Origin: Streptomyces cyanogenus
GTDB lineage: Bacteria > Actinomycetota > Actinomycetes > Streptomycetales > Streptomycetaceae
Assembly: GCF_017526105.1 (NCBI RefSeq)
Contig: NZ_CP071839.1
Coordinates: 4,704,001-4,768,000, forward strand
Reading direction: 5' to 3'
Length of the DNA stretch: 64,000 bases
Positions 47,742 through 55,817 of this stretch are shown here, in pieces; the stretch's first letter is position 1; every line of letters starts with the position of its first letter. The notes under the pieces were generated by a model. The model did no database searches. It saw nothing but the letters and a program-made list of their open reading frames with translations, and was not told the origin of the DNA. Position numbers and translations under genes: made by a program.

Positions 47742-48530
47742 GTGAGTGACGAAGACATCACGCTGACCGCGGGCGACGCGGAAGTGACCGTGCGGCCCGG
47801 CAACGGCGGCCGGATCGGCGGGCTCCGGATCGGCGGTGTGGAGCTGCTGCGGCAGGGTGAGCGCTACGGCTGCTTCCCGATGGTGCCCTGGTGCGGCCGG
47901 ACCCGGGAGGGCCGCTTCCTGGACGGCGGAACCGTCCGCCAGATGCCGCTGAACGCCCCGCCGCACGCCATCCACGGCACCGCGCGCGACGGCGCCTGGC
48001 GCACCGCGCGCGTCACGGAGAACGAGGCGGTGATCACGTACGAGCTGACCGACCCCTGGCCGCACCCCGGCCGCGTCACGCAGGTCGTCGCGCTCGCCGA
48101 GGACGGCCTGACGCTGACGCTGGCCGTGGAGACGTACGACGACTCCTTCCCGGCGCAGCTCGGCTGGCACCCCTGGTTCCACCGCAACCTCGGCGGCCGG
48201 GACGTGCAGCTGGAGTTCAAACCGGCCTGGCAGGAGGAGCGCGGCGCCGACCACCTGCCCACCGGCAACCGCATCGACCCGCGGCCGGGCCCCTGGGACG
48301 ACTGCTTCGGCATGCCCGGTGGCGTCGACGTCACCCTCACCTGGCCGGAGCAGCTGGAGCTGAAGGTGACCAGCCGCGAGGAGTGGGTGGTGATCTACGA
48401 CGAACAGGCCGAGGCCGTCTGCGTCGAGCCGCAGACCGGTCCGCCGAACGGGCTGAACACCCTTCCGCGCCTGGTCACCCCGCTGGACCCGCTGGAGGCC
48501 ACCACCACCTGGAGCTGGCGGCGCCTCTAA
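47742..48530 (+). CDS. Aldose 1-epimerase family protein
   Basis: 262 aa from the GTG at 47742. A galactose mutarotase-like beta-sandwich: CFPMVPWCGRTREGRF, APPHAIHGTARDGAW (catalytic His pair region), QLGWHPWFHRNLGG and the C-terminal VCVEPQTGPPNGLN (conserved Glu) are visible. It interconverts sugar anomers; the exact sugar is unknown. Lies 11 bp upstream of pyrE in the same direction and probably shares its transcript. Confidence 0.88.
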   Translation: MSDEDITLTAGDAEVTVRPGNGGRIGGLRIGGVELLRQGERYGCFPMVPWCGRTREGRFLDGGTVRQMPLNAPPHAIHGTARDGAWRTARVTENEAVITYELTDPWPHPGRVTQVVALAEDGLTLTLAVETYDDSFPAQLGWHPWFHRNLGGRDVQLEFKPAWQEERGADHLPTGNRIDPRPGPWDDCFGMPGGVDVTLTWPEQLELKVTSREEWVVIYDEQAEAVCVEPQTGPPNGLNTLPRLVTPLDPLEATTTWSWRRL

Positions 48531-48540
48531 GCTGGTCGGC

Positions 48541-49089
48541 ATGACGGATGTACGCGGCGCGCTGCTGCAGCAGATCAAGGACAAGGCCGTGGTGCACGGC
48601 AAGGTGACCCTGTCGTCGGGCAAGGAAGCCGACTACTACATCGACCTCCGCCGCATCACGCTCGACGGCGAGGCAGCGCCGCTGGTCGGTCAGGTCATGC
48701 TCGACCTGACCGCCGACCTGGACTACGAGGCCGTCGGCGGACTCACCCTGGGCGCCGACCCGGTGGCCACCGCGATGCTGCACGCCTCCGCCGCGCGCGG
48801 CAGGACGCTGGACGCCTTCGTGGTCCGCAAGCAGGGCAAGGCGCACGGTCTGCAGCGCCGTATCGAGGGAGCCGAGGTCAAGGGCCGCCGGGTGCTGGCC
48901 GTCGAGGACACCTCCACCACCGGCGGCTCCGTGCTGACGGCCGTGGAGGCGCTGCGCGAGGCCGGCGCGGAGGTCGTCGCCGTCGCCACGATCGTGGACC
49001 GGGCCACCGGCGCGGCCGAGGCGATCGCCGAGCAGGCCGGTGTGCCCTACCTGTTCGCCTTCTCGAAGGATGAACTGGGTCTGGACTGA
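48541..49089 (+). CDS. pyrE: Orotate phosphoribosyltransferase
   Basis: 182 aa. Converts orotate and PRPP to OMP in pyrimidine synthesis. KVTLSSGKEADYYIDLRRIT is the substrate-binding start, LTLGADPVATAMLHAS and the PRPP loop VLAVEDTSTTGGSVLTAVEA (about 118-137) are diagnostic. ATG at 48541, 11 bp after the epimerase gene, so likely an operon. Upstream of fba with 143 bp holding the fba promoter. Confidence 0.95.
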   Translation: MTDVRGALLQQIKDKAVVHGKVTLSSGKEADYYIDLRRITLDGEAAPLVGQVMLDLTADLDYEAVGGLTLGADPVATAMLHASAARGRTLDAFVVRKQGKAHGLQRRIEGAEVKGRRVLAVEDTSTTGGSVLTAVEALREAGAEVVAVATIVDRATGAAEAIAEQAGVPYLFAFSKDELGLD

Positions 49090-49232
49090 CGACGCGGTGT
49101 GATCTGCACTGGACCGGGGGCGCCGCGTCGCGCCCCTCGTCTGGAAAGATGGGGCCGACGACGACGTCACCACCCCAGGTCTAGGTCAGGGCCGTAACGC
49201 AGAACCCAACCCGCAACACGAGGAGCGGACAG

Positions 49233-50255
49233 ATGCCCATCGCAACCCCCGAGGTCTACAACGAGATGCTCGACCGGGCGAAGGCAGGCAAGTTCGCCTA
49301 CCCGGCCATCAACGTGACCTCCTCGCAGACCCTGAACGCGGCGCTGCGCGGCTTCGCGGAGGCGGAGAGCGACGGCATCGTCCAGATCTCGACCGGCGGT
49401 GCCGAGTTCCTCGGCGGTCAGTACAGCAAGGACATGGTCACCGGCGCGGTCGCGCTGGCCGAGTACGCGCACATCATCGCCGAGAAGTACCCGGTCAACA
49501 TCGCGCTGCACACCGACCACTGCCCGAAGGACAAGCTCGACGGGTACGTGCGTCCGCTGCTGGCGCTCTCCAAGAAGCGCGTCGACGCCGGCCTCACCCC
49601 GCTGTTCCAGTCCCACATGTGGGACGGCTCGGCCGAGACCCTCGCCGACAACCTGGAGATCGCCCAGGAGCTGCTGGAGCAGGCCCGCGCCGCCAAGATC
49701 ATCCTTGAGGTGGAGATCACCCCCACCGGCGGCGAGGAGGACGGCGTCTCGCACGAGATCAACGACGAGCTGTACACCACCGTCGACGACGCGATCCGCA
49801 CCGCCGAGGCGCTGGGCCTGGGCGAGAAGGGCCGCTACCTGCTGGCCGCCTCCTTCGGCAACGTGCACGGCGTGTACAAGCCGGGCAACGTCGTCCTCCG
49901 CCCGGAGCTGCTGAAGGAGCTGAACGACGGCGTCGCCGCCAAGTTCGGCAAGGCCTCGCCGTTCGACTTCGTCTTCCACGGCGGCTCCGGCTCCACCGAG
50001 CAGGAGATCCTCACCGCGCTGGAGAACGGCGTCGTGAAGATGAACATCGACACGGACACCCAGTACGCCTTCACCCGTCCGGTCGCCGGCCACATGTTCC
50101 AGAACTACGACGGCGTCCTGAAGGTCGACGGCGAGGTCGGCAACAAGAAGGCCTACGACCCGCGGACGTGGGGCAAGCTGGCCGAGGCGAGCATGGCCGC
50201 GCGCGTCGTGCAGGCCACGCAGAACCTGCGCTCGGCGGGCAACAAGATCAAGTAA
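49233..50255 (+). CDS. fba: Class II fructose-bisphosphate aldolase
   Basis: 340 aa, zinc-dependent. Splits fructose 1,6-bisphosphate in glycolysis and works in reverse in gluconeogenesis. Zinc ligands and active site: NIALHTDHCPKDKLD (His, Asp), LEVEITPTGGEEDG (Glu), SFGNVHGVYKPGNV (His), FDFVFHGGSGSTEQEI (His, phosphate loop) and VKMNIDTDTQYAFTRP. GAGGAGCGG precedes the ATG. Class II aldolases are the usual form in Streptomyces. Confidence 0.98.
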   Translation: MPIATPEVYNEMLDRAKAGKFAYPAINVTSSQTLNAALRGFAEAESDGIVQISTGGAEFLGGQYSKDMVTGAVALAEYAHIIAEKYPVNIALHTDHCPKDKLDGYVRPLLALSKKRVDAGLTPLFQSHMWDGSAETLADNLEIAQELLEQARAAKIILEVEITPTGGEEDGVSHEINDELYTTVDDAIRTAEALGLGEKGRYLLAASFGNVHGVYKPGNVVLRPELLKELNDGVAAKFGKASPFDFVFHGGSGSTEQEILTALENGVVKMNIDTDTQYAFTRPVAGHMFQNYDGVLKVDGEVGNKKAYDPRTWGKLAEASMAARVVQATQNLRSAGNKIK

Positions 50256-50317
50256 GCGGTGGGTGCGGCGGGTCCGGCGGCTGTCCATGCCGTCGGGCCC
50301 GCTGTATACCTGGGGGC

Positions 50318-51784
50318 ATGCCCGACGTCCGGCTGGCCTCGCCCCAGGGCAAGTGGATCCTGCTCACCACGGTCCTCGGCTCCAGCATGGCGATGCTGGA
50401 CTCCACCGTCGTCAACGTCGCCCTGCCGCGCATCGGCCACGACCTCGACGCCGACCTCGCCGCCCTGCAGTGGACGGTCAACGCGTACATGGTCACGCTG
50501 GCCGGGCTGATCCTGCTGGGCGGCTCGCTCGGCGACCGCTACGGCCGGCGGAAGATCTTCGTCCTGGGCGTGGTGTGGTTCGCCGCCGCCTCCCTGCTGT
50601 GCGGTCTGGCGCCGAGCACCGCCGTACTGATCGCCGCGCGCGCGTTGCAGGGCATCGGCGGCGCCCTCCTCACCCCCGGCTCGCTCGCGCTGATCCAGGC
50701 GTCCTTCCACCCCGACGACCGCAGCCGCGCGGTCGGCCTGTGGTCCGGCTTCGGCGGCATCGGCGCCGCCGTCGGCCCCTTCCTCGGCGGCTGGCTGGTG
50801 GCCGGCCCCGGCTGGCGCTGGGTGTTCCTGCTCAACGTGCCGCTGGCGCTGCTGTGCGTACCGGTCGCCCGCCGGCACGTACCGGAATCCGCAGACCACC
50901 GCGCCCACGGCCGCTTCGACGTCCTCGGCGCGGCCCTCGGCGCCCTCGCGCTCGCCCTGCTGACGTACGCGCTCATCGAGGCCCGCGCCGGCTCGGCGGC
51001 GGTGGCGGTGTCCGCGGTGGCGGGCCTGGCGGCGGCCGTGGCCTTCGTGCACGTCGAGCGGCACCGCCCGGACCCGATGCTCCCGCCGGACGTCTTCGCC
51101 TCCCGCCAGTTCACGGCGGTCAACCTCGTCACCCTGTGCGTGTACGCGGCCTTCGGCGGGTTCTTCTTCCTCACCGCCCTCCAGCTCCAGGTGGTGGCCG
51201 GCTACTCCCCGCTGGCCGCCGGTACGGCCCTGCTCCCCACCACGGCCCTGATGCTCCTGTTCTCCTCCCGCTCCGGCGCCCTCGCCGACCGCACGGGTCC
51301 CCGCCTGCCGCTGACGGTCGGCCCCCTGCTCTGTGCGGCGGCGATGCTGCTGATGCTGCGGGTGGGGACGGACGCGGACTACCTCACCGACGTGCTCCCG
51401 GCCCTCCTGGTCATGGGCGCCGGCATGGTCACCCTGGTGGCCCCGCTGACCGCCACGGTCCTCGCCTCCGTCGACCCCGCGCGGGCGGGCCTGGCCAGCG
51501 GCATCAACAACGCGGCGGCGCGCGCGGCGGGCCTGGTGGCGGTGGCGGCGCTCCCGCTGCTCGCCGGGATGGGCCCGGAGGCGTACCGCTCCCCGGCCGC
51601 CTTCGACGCGGCGTTCGACCGGGCGATGCCGATCTGCGCGGGGGTGCTGGTGCTGGGCTCGGCCGTGGCGTTCGCCCTGGTCCGCCGCCCGGCCCCCGGC
51701 TGCCGCCGCCCCGAATGCCGGACCCACGGCAACGTGACGGCTCCGCCGCTGGAGGCGGGGGGCCGGGGGTGGCGACGGGCGTGA
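50318..51784 (+). CDS. MFS transporter, DHA2 (EmrB/QacA) family
   Basis: 488 aa from the ATG at 50318, about fourteen transmembrane helices. Drug:H+ antiporter signatures are present: motif C-like MAMLDSTVVNVALPRIG in helix 1, LQWTVNAYMVTLAGLILLGG, motif A GGSLGDRYGRRKIFVLG, and motif C in GFGGIGAAVGPFLGGWL of helix 5. It exports cationic compounds or antibiotics; the substrate is unknown. The C-terminal 40 residues are polar. It lies 62 bp after fba without a clear terminator between. Confidence 0.92.
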   Translation: MPDVRLASPQGKWILLTTVLGSSMAMLDSTVVNVALPRIGHDLDADLAALQWTVNAYMVTLAGLILLGGSLGDRYGRRKIFVLGVVWFAAASLLCGLAPSTAVLIAARALQGIGGALLTPGSLALIQASFHPDDRSRAVGLWSGFGGIGAAVGPFLGGWLVAGPGWRWVFLLNVPLALLCVPVARRHVPESADHRAHGRFDVLGAALGALALALLTYALIEARAGSAAVAVSAVAGLAAAVAFVHVERHRPDPMLPPDVFASRQFTAVNLVTLCVYAAFGGFFFLTALQLQVVAGYSPLAAGTALLPTTALMLLFSSRSGALADRTGPRLPLTVGPLLCAAAMLLMLRVGTDADYLTDVLPALLVMGAGMVTLVAPLTATVLASVDPARAGLASGINNAAARAAGLVAVAALPLLAGMGPEAYRSPAAFDAAFDRAMPICAGVLVLGSAVAFALVRRPAPGCRRPECRTHGNVTAPPLEAGGRGWRRA

Positions 51785-51937
51785 CGGTGCCGAGGTGTGC
51801 TGCGGCCGTGGTGTCCGGGCGTGGTGTCCGGCTGCGGGTTCGTTGTGGCTGGTCGCGCAGTTCCCCGCGCCCCTCCGGGGCGCCTGCCGCACCCCCATGC
51901 CGAGCCGCTCCCCGTACCCGTACGCCAGACTGAACCC

Positions 51938-52351
51938 ATGACGATTCACGAGAACCTCCTTGGCGGTCCGCCCCCCACCCACCTCCCCGACGACCCGGAG
52001 CCCCGCCAGGCCCTGGCGGCCGGCACCGCCCCCGCGGACGTCGCCGCCCAGCACCCGACCTCCTCCCTCGCCTGGGCCCAGCTGGCCGACGAGGCGTTCG
52101 AGCGGGGCGCGGTCGTGGAGTCGTACGCCTACGCCCGCACCGGCTACCACCGCGGCCTTGACGCCCTGCGCCGCAGCGGCTGGAAGGGCCACGGCCCGGT
52201 CCCCTGGGAGCACGAGCCGAACCGCGGCTTCCTGCGCGCCCTGCACGCCCTCGCCCGCGCCGCGCAGGCGATCGGAGAGCAGGACGAGTACGAGCGCTGC
52301 ACACAGTTCCTGAAGGACTCCTCGCCGACGGCGGCCCAGACCCTGGGCTGA
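51938..52351 (+). CDS. DUF3151 family protein
   Basis: 137 aa from the ATG at 51938. An actinobacterial family of unknown function. Conserved blocks: NLLGGPPPTHLP, TSSLAWAQLADEAFERGAVV, YAYARTGYHRGLDALRRSGW and GPVPWEHEPNRGFLRALHAL. Entirely helical; TPR-like packing is possible. Soluble, monocistronic, followed by a strong terminator. Confidence 0.9.
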   Translation: MTIHENLLGGPPPTHLPDDPEPRQALAAGTAPADVAAQHPTSSLAWAQLADEAFERGAVVESYAYARTGYHRGLDALRRSGWKGHGPVPWEHEPNRGFLRALHALARAAQAIGEQDEYERCTQFLKDSSPTAAQTLG

Positions 52352-52372
52352 CGGCGGCGGGACATTCGGTGT

Positions 52373-52396
52373 GGCCCGTCTGGCAGCAGACGGGCC
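52373..52396 (+). terminator. Terminator after the DUF3151 gene
   Basis: Perfect 10-bp arms GGCCCGTCTG/CAGACGGGCC with GCAG loop followed by TTG. Confidence 0.85.
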
Positions 52397-52502
52397 TTGC
52401 CGTGGCCGGGGTCATTGCGGAGGATGCGGGGTGGGGACCGGGGCCCCCGTGCCGGCATCGGCAGGGGCGGACCGCTACCCGGAGTAACAACAGGAGACAG
52501 CG

Positions 52503-53351
52503 ATGTCCCAAAAGGCTCACCCCCCTTACGAGGCCGCTGAGCCCGAGACCCCGAACCTGGATTTCGCGGGGACGACGCCGTACGAGGACTACGTCAGGGC
52601 AGACGTCCTCACCCACCTCCAGCACACCCTCTCCGACGACCCCGGAGAGATGGTCTTCCTGGTGACCACCCAGGTCATGGAGCTGTGGTTCACCGTCATC
52701 GTGCACGAGTGGGAGACCGCCGCACAGGCGCTCCGCTCGGACGACGTGCCCACCGCGATCGCCGCGCTGAAGCGCTCCGTGCGGGAACTGGAGGCCCTGA
52801 ACGCCTCCTGGAAGCCGCTCGGCCAGCTGACCCCGGCCCAGTTCAACTCCTACCGCAGCGCGCTCGGCGAGGGCTCCGGCTTCCAGTCGGCGATGTACCG
52901 GCGCCTGGAGTTCCTGCTCGGCGAGAAGTCCGCCTCCATGCTCGTACCGCACCGCGGCGCCCCCCGCGTCCACGCGGAACTGGAGAAGGCCCTGCACGAG
53001 CCGAGCCTGTACGACGAGGTGGTACGGCTCCTCGCCCGCCGCGGCCACGCCGTCCCCGACTCCGTGCTGCACCGGGACGTCTCCGAGCGGTACGAGCCCT
53101 CGGAGGCCGTCGAGGCCGCCTGGACCGCCGTCTACGCGGGTGACGAGAGCGACGAGCTGGCCCGCCTCGGCGAGGCGCTGACCGACGTCGCCGAACTGGT
53201 CTGGCGCTGGCGCAACGACCACCTGGTCGCCACCCGGCGCGCGATGGGCGCCAAGGCCGGCACCGGCGGCTCCGCGGGCGTGGCGTGGCTGGAGAAGCGC
53301 GCCCGGAAGAACGTCTTCCCCGAGCTGTGGACGGCGAGGTCCCATGTCTGA
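52503..53351 (+). CDS. kynA: Tryptophan 2,3-dioxygenase
   Basis: 282 aa. Haem enzyme that opens the indole ring of L-tryptophan to N-formylkynurenine, first step of the kynurenine route. TTPYEDYVRADVLTHLQH contains substrate-contacting residues, VTTQVMELWFTVIVHEWETA and SYRSALGEGSGFQSAMYRRLE form the haem pocket, and WRWRNDHLVATRRAMGAKAGTGG carries the axial His and the closing loop. It overlaps kynU by 8 bp, so translation is coupled. It may supply anthranilate for secondary metabolites. Confidence 0.96.
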   Translation: MSQKAHPPYEAAEPETPNLDFAGTTPYEDYVRADVLTHLQHTLSDDPGEMVFLVTTQVMELWFTVIVHEWETAAQALRSDDVPTAIAALKRSVRELEALNASWKPLGQLTPAQFNSYRSALGEGSGFQSAMYRRLEFLLGEKSASMLVPHRGAPRVHAELEKALHEPSLYDEVVRLLARRGHAVPDSVLHRDVSERYEPSEAVEAAWTAVYAGDESDELARLGEALTDVAELVWRWRNDHLVATRRAMGAKAGTGGSAGVAWLEKRARKNVFPELWTARSHV

Positions 53352-54555
53352 GCTGCCCCTGCTCGCGCAGAAACTGGACGAGGCCGACGAACTCGCCTCC
53401 CTGCGGGACCGTTTCGTCCTCGACACCGCCTCCGATGACGCGGCCGGCGCAGCGGGGGTCTACCTGGACGGCAACTCCCTGGGCGCGCTGCCCGCGCACG
53501 TCCCCGACCGGGTCGCGGACGTCGTCCGCCGCCAGTGGGGTGAACTGCGCATCCGCTCCTGGGAGGAGAGCGGCTGGTGGACGGCGCCCGAGCGGATCGG
53601 CGACCGGATCGCCCCGCTGGTCGGCGCGGCACCCGGCCAGATCGTCGTCGGCGACTCCACCAGCGTCAACGTCTTCAAGGCGGTGGTCGCCGCGATCCGC
53701 ATGGCGGCCGACGGCCGGGACGAACTCCTGGTGGACGCCACGACCTTCCCCACGGACGGCTACATCGCCGAGTCGGCGGCCCGGCTGACCGGCCGTACGC
53801 TGCGCCCGGTGACCCCGGACGAGGTACCGGCGGCGCTGGGCGAGCGCACCGCCGCGGTGCTGCTCAACCACGTCGACTACCGCACCGGCCGGCTGCACGA
53901 CCTCCCGGCGCTCACCGCCGCGGTCCACGCCGCCGGCGCCCTCGTGGTCTGGGACCTGTGCCACAGCGCGGGCGCGCTGCCGGTGGGCCTGGACGAGCAC
54001 GGTGTCGATCTCGCGGTCGGCTGCACCTACAAGTACCTGAACGGCGGCCCGGGTTCACCGGCGTACCTGTACGTGCGGCGGGAACTGCAGGACCGCTTCG
54101 ACTCCCCGCTGCCCGGCTGGAACTCGCACGCCGAGCCCTTCGGCATGAGCCCGTCCTACGCCCCGGCGGCGGGCGCGCTCCGCGGCCGGGTGGGCACCCC
54201 GGACATCCTCTCCCTGCTGGCGCTGGAGGCCGCCCTCGACGTCTGGGACGGGGTGTCGGTCGACGCCGTCCGCGCCAAGTCCCTGGCGCTGACGGACTTC
54301 TTCCTGCGGTGCGTGGACGAGTACACCGAGCCGGGCCGGGTGGAGTGCGTGACCCCCCGGCGGCACGTGGAGCGCGGCAGCCAGATCGCCCTGCGCTGCC
54401 CGGACGCGGGTGCGGTGATGAAGCGCCTGATCGCCCGGGGAGTGGTGGGCGACTTCCGCCACCCCGACGTCCTCCGCTTCGGCTTCACCCCGCTGTACGT
54501 GGGCTTCCGGGACGTGGAGCGGGCGGCCCGGGTGCTGGGGGAGGAGCTGGCCTAG
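53344..54555 (+). CDS. kynU: Kynureninase
   Basis: 403 aa. PLP enzyme cleaving kynurenine to anthranilate and alanine. GVYLDGNSLGALPAHVPDRV is the typical start, IVVGDSTSVNVFKAVVAAIR binds the cofactor phosphate, LVVWDLCHSAGALPVGLDEH holds the Asp near the pyridine nitrogen, and the PLP lysine is in AVGCTYKYLNGGPGSPAYL. The C-terminal RFGFTPLYVGFRDV is conserved. Overlaps the dioxygenase gene and precedes a hydrolase that may supply the intermediate formamidase step. Confidence 0.96.
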   Translation: MSELPLLAQKLDEADELASLRDRFVLDTASDDAAGAAGVYLDGNSLGALPAHVPDRVADVVRRQWGELRIRSWEESGWWTAPERIGDRIAPLVGAAPGQIVVGDSTSVNVFKAVVAAIRMAADGRDELLVDATTFPTDGYIAESAARLTGRTLRPVTPDEVPAALGERTAAVLLNHVDYRTGRLHDLPALTAAVHAAGALVVWDLCHSAGALPVGLDEHGVDLAVGCTYKYLNGGPGSPAYLYVRRELQDRFDSPLPGWNSHAEPFGMSPSYAPAAGALRGRVGTPDILSLLALEAALDVWDGVSVDAVRAKSLALTDFFLRCVDEYTEPGRVECVTPRRHVERGSQIALRCPDAGAVMKRLIARGVVGDFRHPDVLRFGFTPLYVGFRDVERAARVLGEELA

Positions 54556-54566
54556 CACCGGCGGTA

Positions 54567-54600
54567 CCGGGGCCCCGCGCCGGGCGGCGCGCGGCCCCGG
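54567..54600 (+). terminator. Terminator or attenuating hairpin after kynU
   Basis: CCGGGGCC (54567-54574) and GGCCCCGG (54593-54600) enclose a second GC-rich stem. A 143-bp gap separates it from the hydrolase gene, which may have its own promoter. Confidence 0.6.
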
Positions 54601-54742
54601 GTGTCCCGCCCGACGAACCGATGCACCTCACCGTGCGTGACATCCCCGTATCGCCGCACGTCACCGTGCTGATACCGTCCCGGCCGACGGCCGATTTCCC
54701 ACCTGGTCCGCCGAACTTGTCCTGTCGCTGAGAGGTTGGAGC

Positions 54743-55654
54743 ATGCCGGACGACGCCGCAGCAGCCCGTGCCGCCGCCGAAGAGGAGTCGGCCTTCTCGC
54801 ACTCCCCGGTCGATCCCGACGTCACGGCCGCGTACGGTGACCACCCCGACCAGGTGATCGACTTCTACGCTCCCCGCCCCGGCCCGGACCCCGCCTCGCT
54901 CGCCCCGCTGGTGGTGGTCCTGCACGGCGGCGCCTGGCGCGCCCGCTACGACCGTCGCCACATCACGCCCTTCGCGGACCACCTGGCTCGCAGGGGCTTC
55001 GCGGTGGCCAACGTGGAGTACCGACGGGGTGGTGCGGGCGATGCGGGGGGTGCCGGTGGTGCCGGGGGTGTTCCGGCCGACGGCACGCCGCCGGCCGGTC
55101 GCTGGCCCGACACCTTCGACGACGTCGCGGCGGCCCTGGACGCCCTGCCCGCGCTGGTCCGCGAGGCGCTGCCGCAGGCGGATCCCCGCCGTACGGTGCT
55201 GACCGGCCACTCGGCGGGCGGTCATCTGGCGCTGTGGGCGGCGGCCCGTCATGTCCTCCCCGCGGACGCCGCCTGGCGCACGGACCGCCCGGCGCCGCTG
55301 CGCGGTGTCGTCGCGCTCGCCCCGATCGCGGACTTCGAGGTGGCGGAGAAGCTGGGCGTCTGTGAGCACGCGTCCCTGCAACTCCTCGGCGGGCAGGACG
55401 GGTTCGCCCTGCGCCGCCCGTACGCGGACCCGGTGCTGCTCCTGCCGACGGGCATCGCCACGACCCTTGTCCAGGGCCGTAGCGACCTGGTGGTGCCGCA
55501 GCAGGTGGCCGAGTCGTACGCGGAGGCGGCGGCGAAGGCGGGAGAGATGGTCGGGGTGACGCTGCTGGCGGACGTGGGCCACTTCCCGCTGATCGACCCC
55601 GCGGCCGACGCGTGCGCGGTGGTGGCGGAGGAGATCGCCCAACTGGCTTGGTAG
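54743..55654 (+). CDS. Alpha/beta hydrolase, probable N-formylkynurenine formamidase
   Basis: 303 aa. VVVLHGGAWRARYDRRHITP is the oxyanion HGGxW motif, the nucleophile elbow is TGHSAGGHLALWAA, an Asp lies in LVQGRSDLVVPQQV and the catalytic His in ADVGHFPLIDP. The family includes formylkynurenine formamidases, and its place directly after tryptophan dioxygenase and kynureninase makes that function likely (inference from context). A short Gly/Ala-rich insertion (about residues 95-115) is unusual. ATG at 54743 is preceded by AGAGGTTGGAG. Confidence 0.8.
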   Translation: MPDDAAAARAAAEEESAFSHSPVDPDVTAAYGDHPDQVIDFYAPRPGPDPASLAPLVVVLHGGAWRARYDRRHITPFADHLARRGFAVANVEYRRGGAGDAGGAGGAGGVPADGTPPAGRWPDTFDDVAAALDALPALVREALPQADPRRTVLTGHSAGGHLALWAAARHVLPADAAWRTDRPAPLRGVVALAPIADFEVAEKLGVCEHASLQLLGGQDGFALRRPYADPVLLLPTGIATTLVQGRSDLVVPQQVAESYAEAAAKAGEMVGVTLLADVGHFPLIDPAADACAVVAEEIAQLAW

Positions 55655-55694
55655 ACAACGGGGTCAGCCCCCTTGTGGGCCGGCCCCGGTGCTA

Positions 55695-55724
55695 CCCGTA
55701 ATACCTGAGAGCTACCCCCCAGGA
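55695..55724 (+). promoter_or_regulatory. Shared inverted-repeat element, copy 1
   Basis: CCCGTAATACCTGAGAGCTA... with CCTGAGAG (55704-55711) and CCCCCAGG (55716-55723) matches the element at 60719-60748 in at least 22 of 30 positions. It lies 94 bp before the start of the hydrolase-acyltransferase-kinase gene string. Confidence 0.55.
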
Positions 55725-55817
55725 CAGCTCCCCGGCGGGACGCCGGCGACTGCCCCCACTCCGTAACTTCCTTCCCACCCAGGCCCACCACCCGGGCCCC
55801 CGGAAAGGAAGCCACCC

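Noticed and set aside
50153..52246. 697-codon minus-strand frame
   Set aside because: Antisense of the MFS transporter and the DUF3151 gene.
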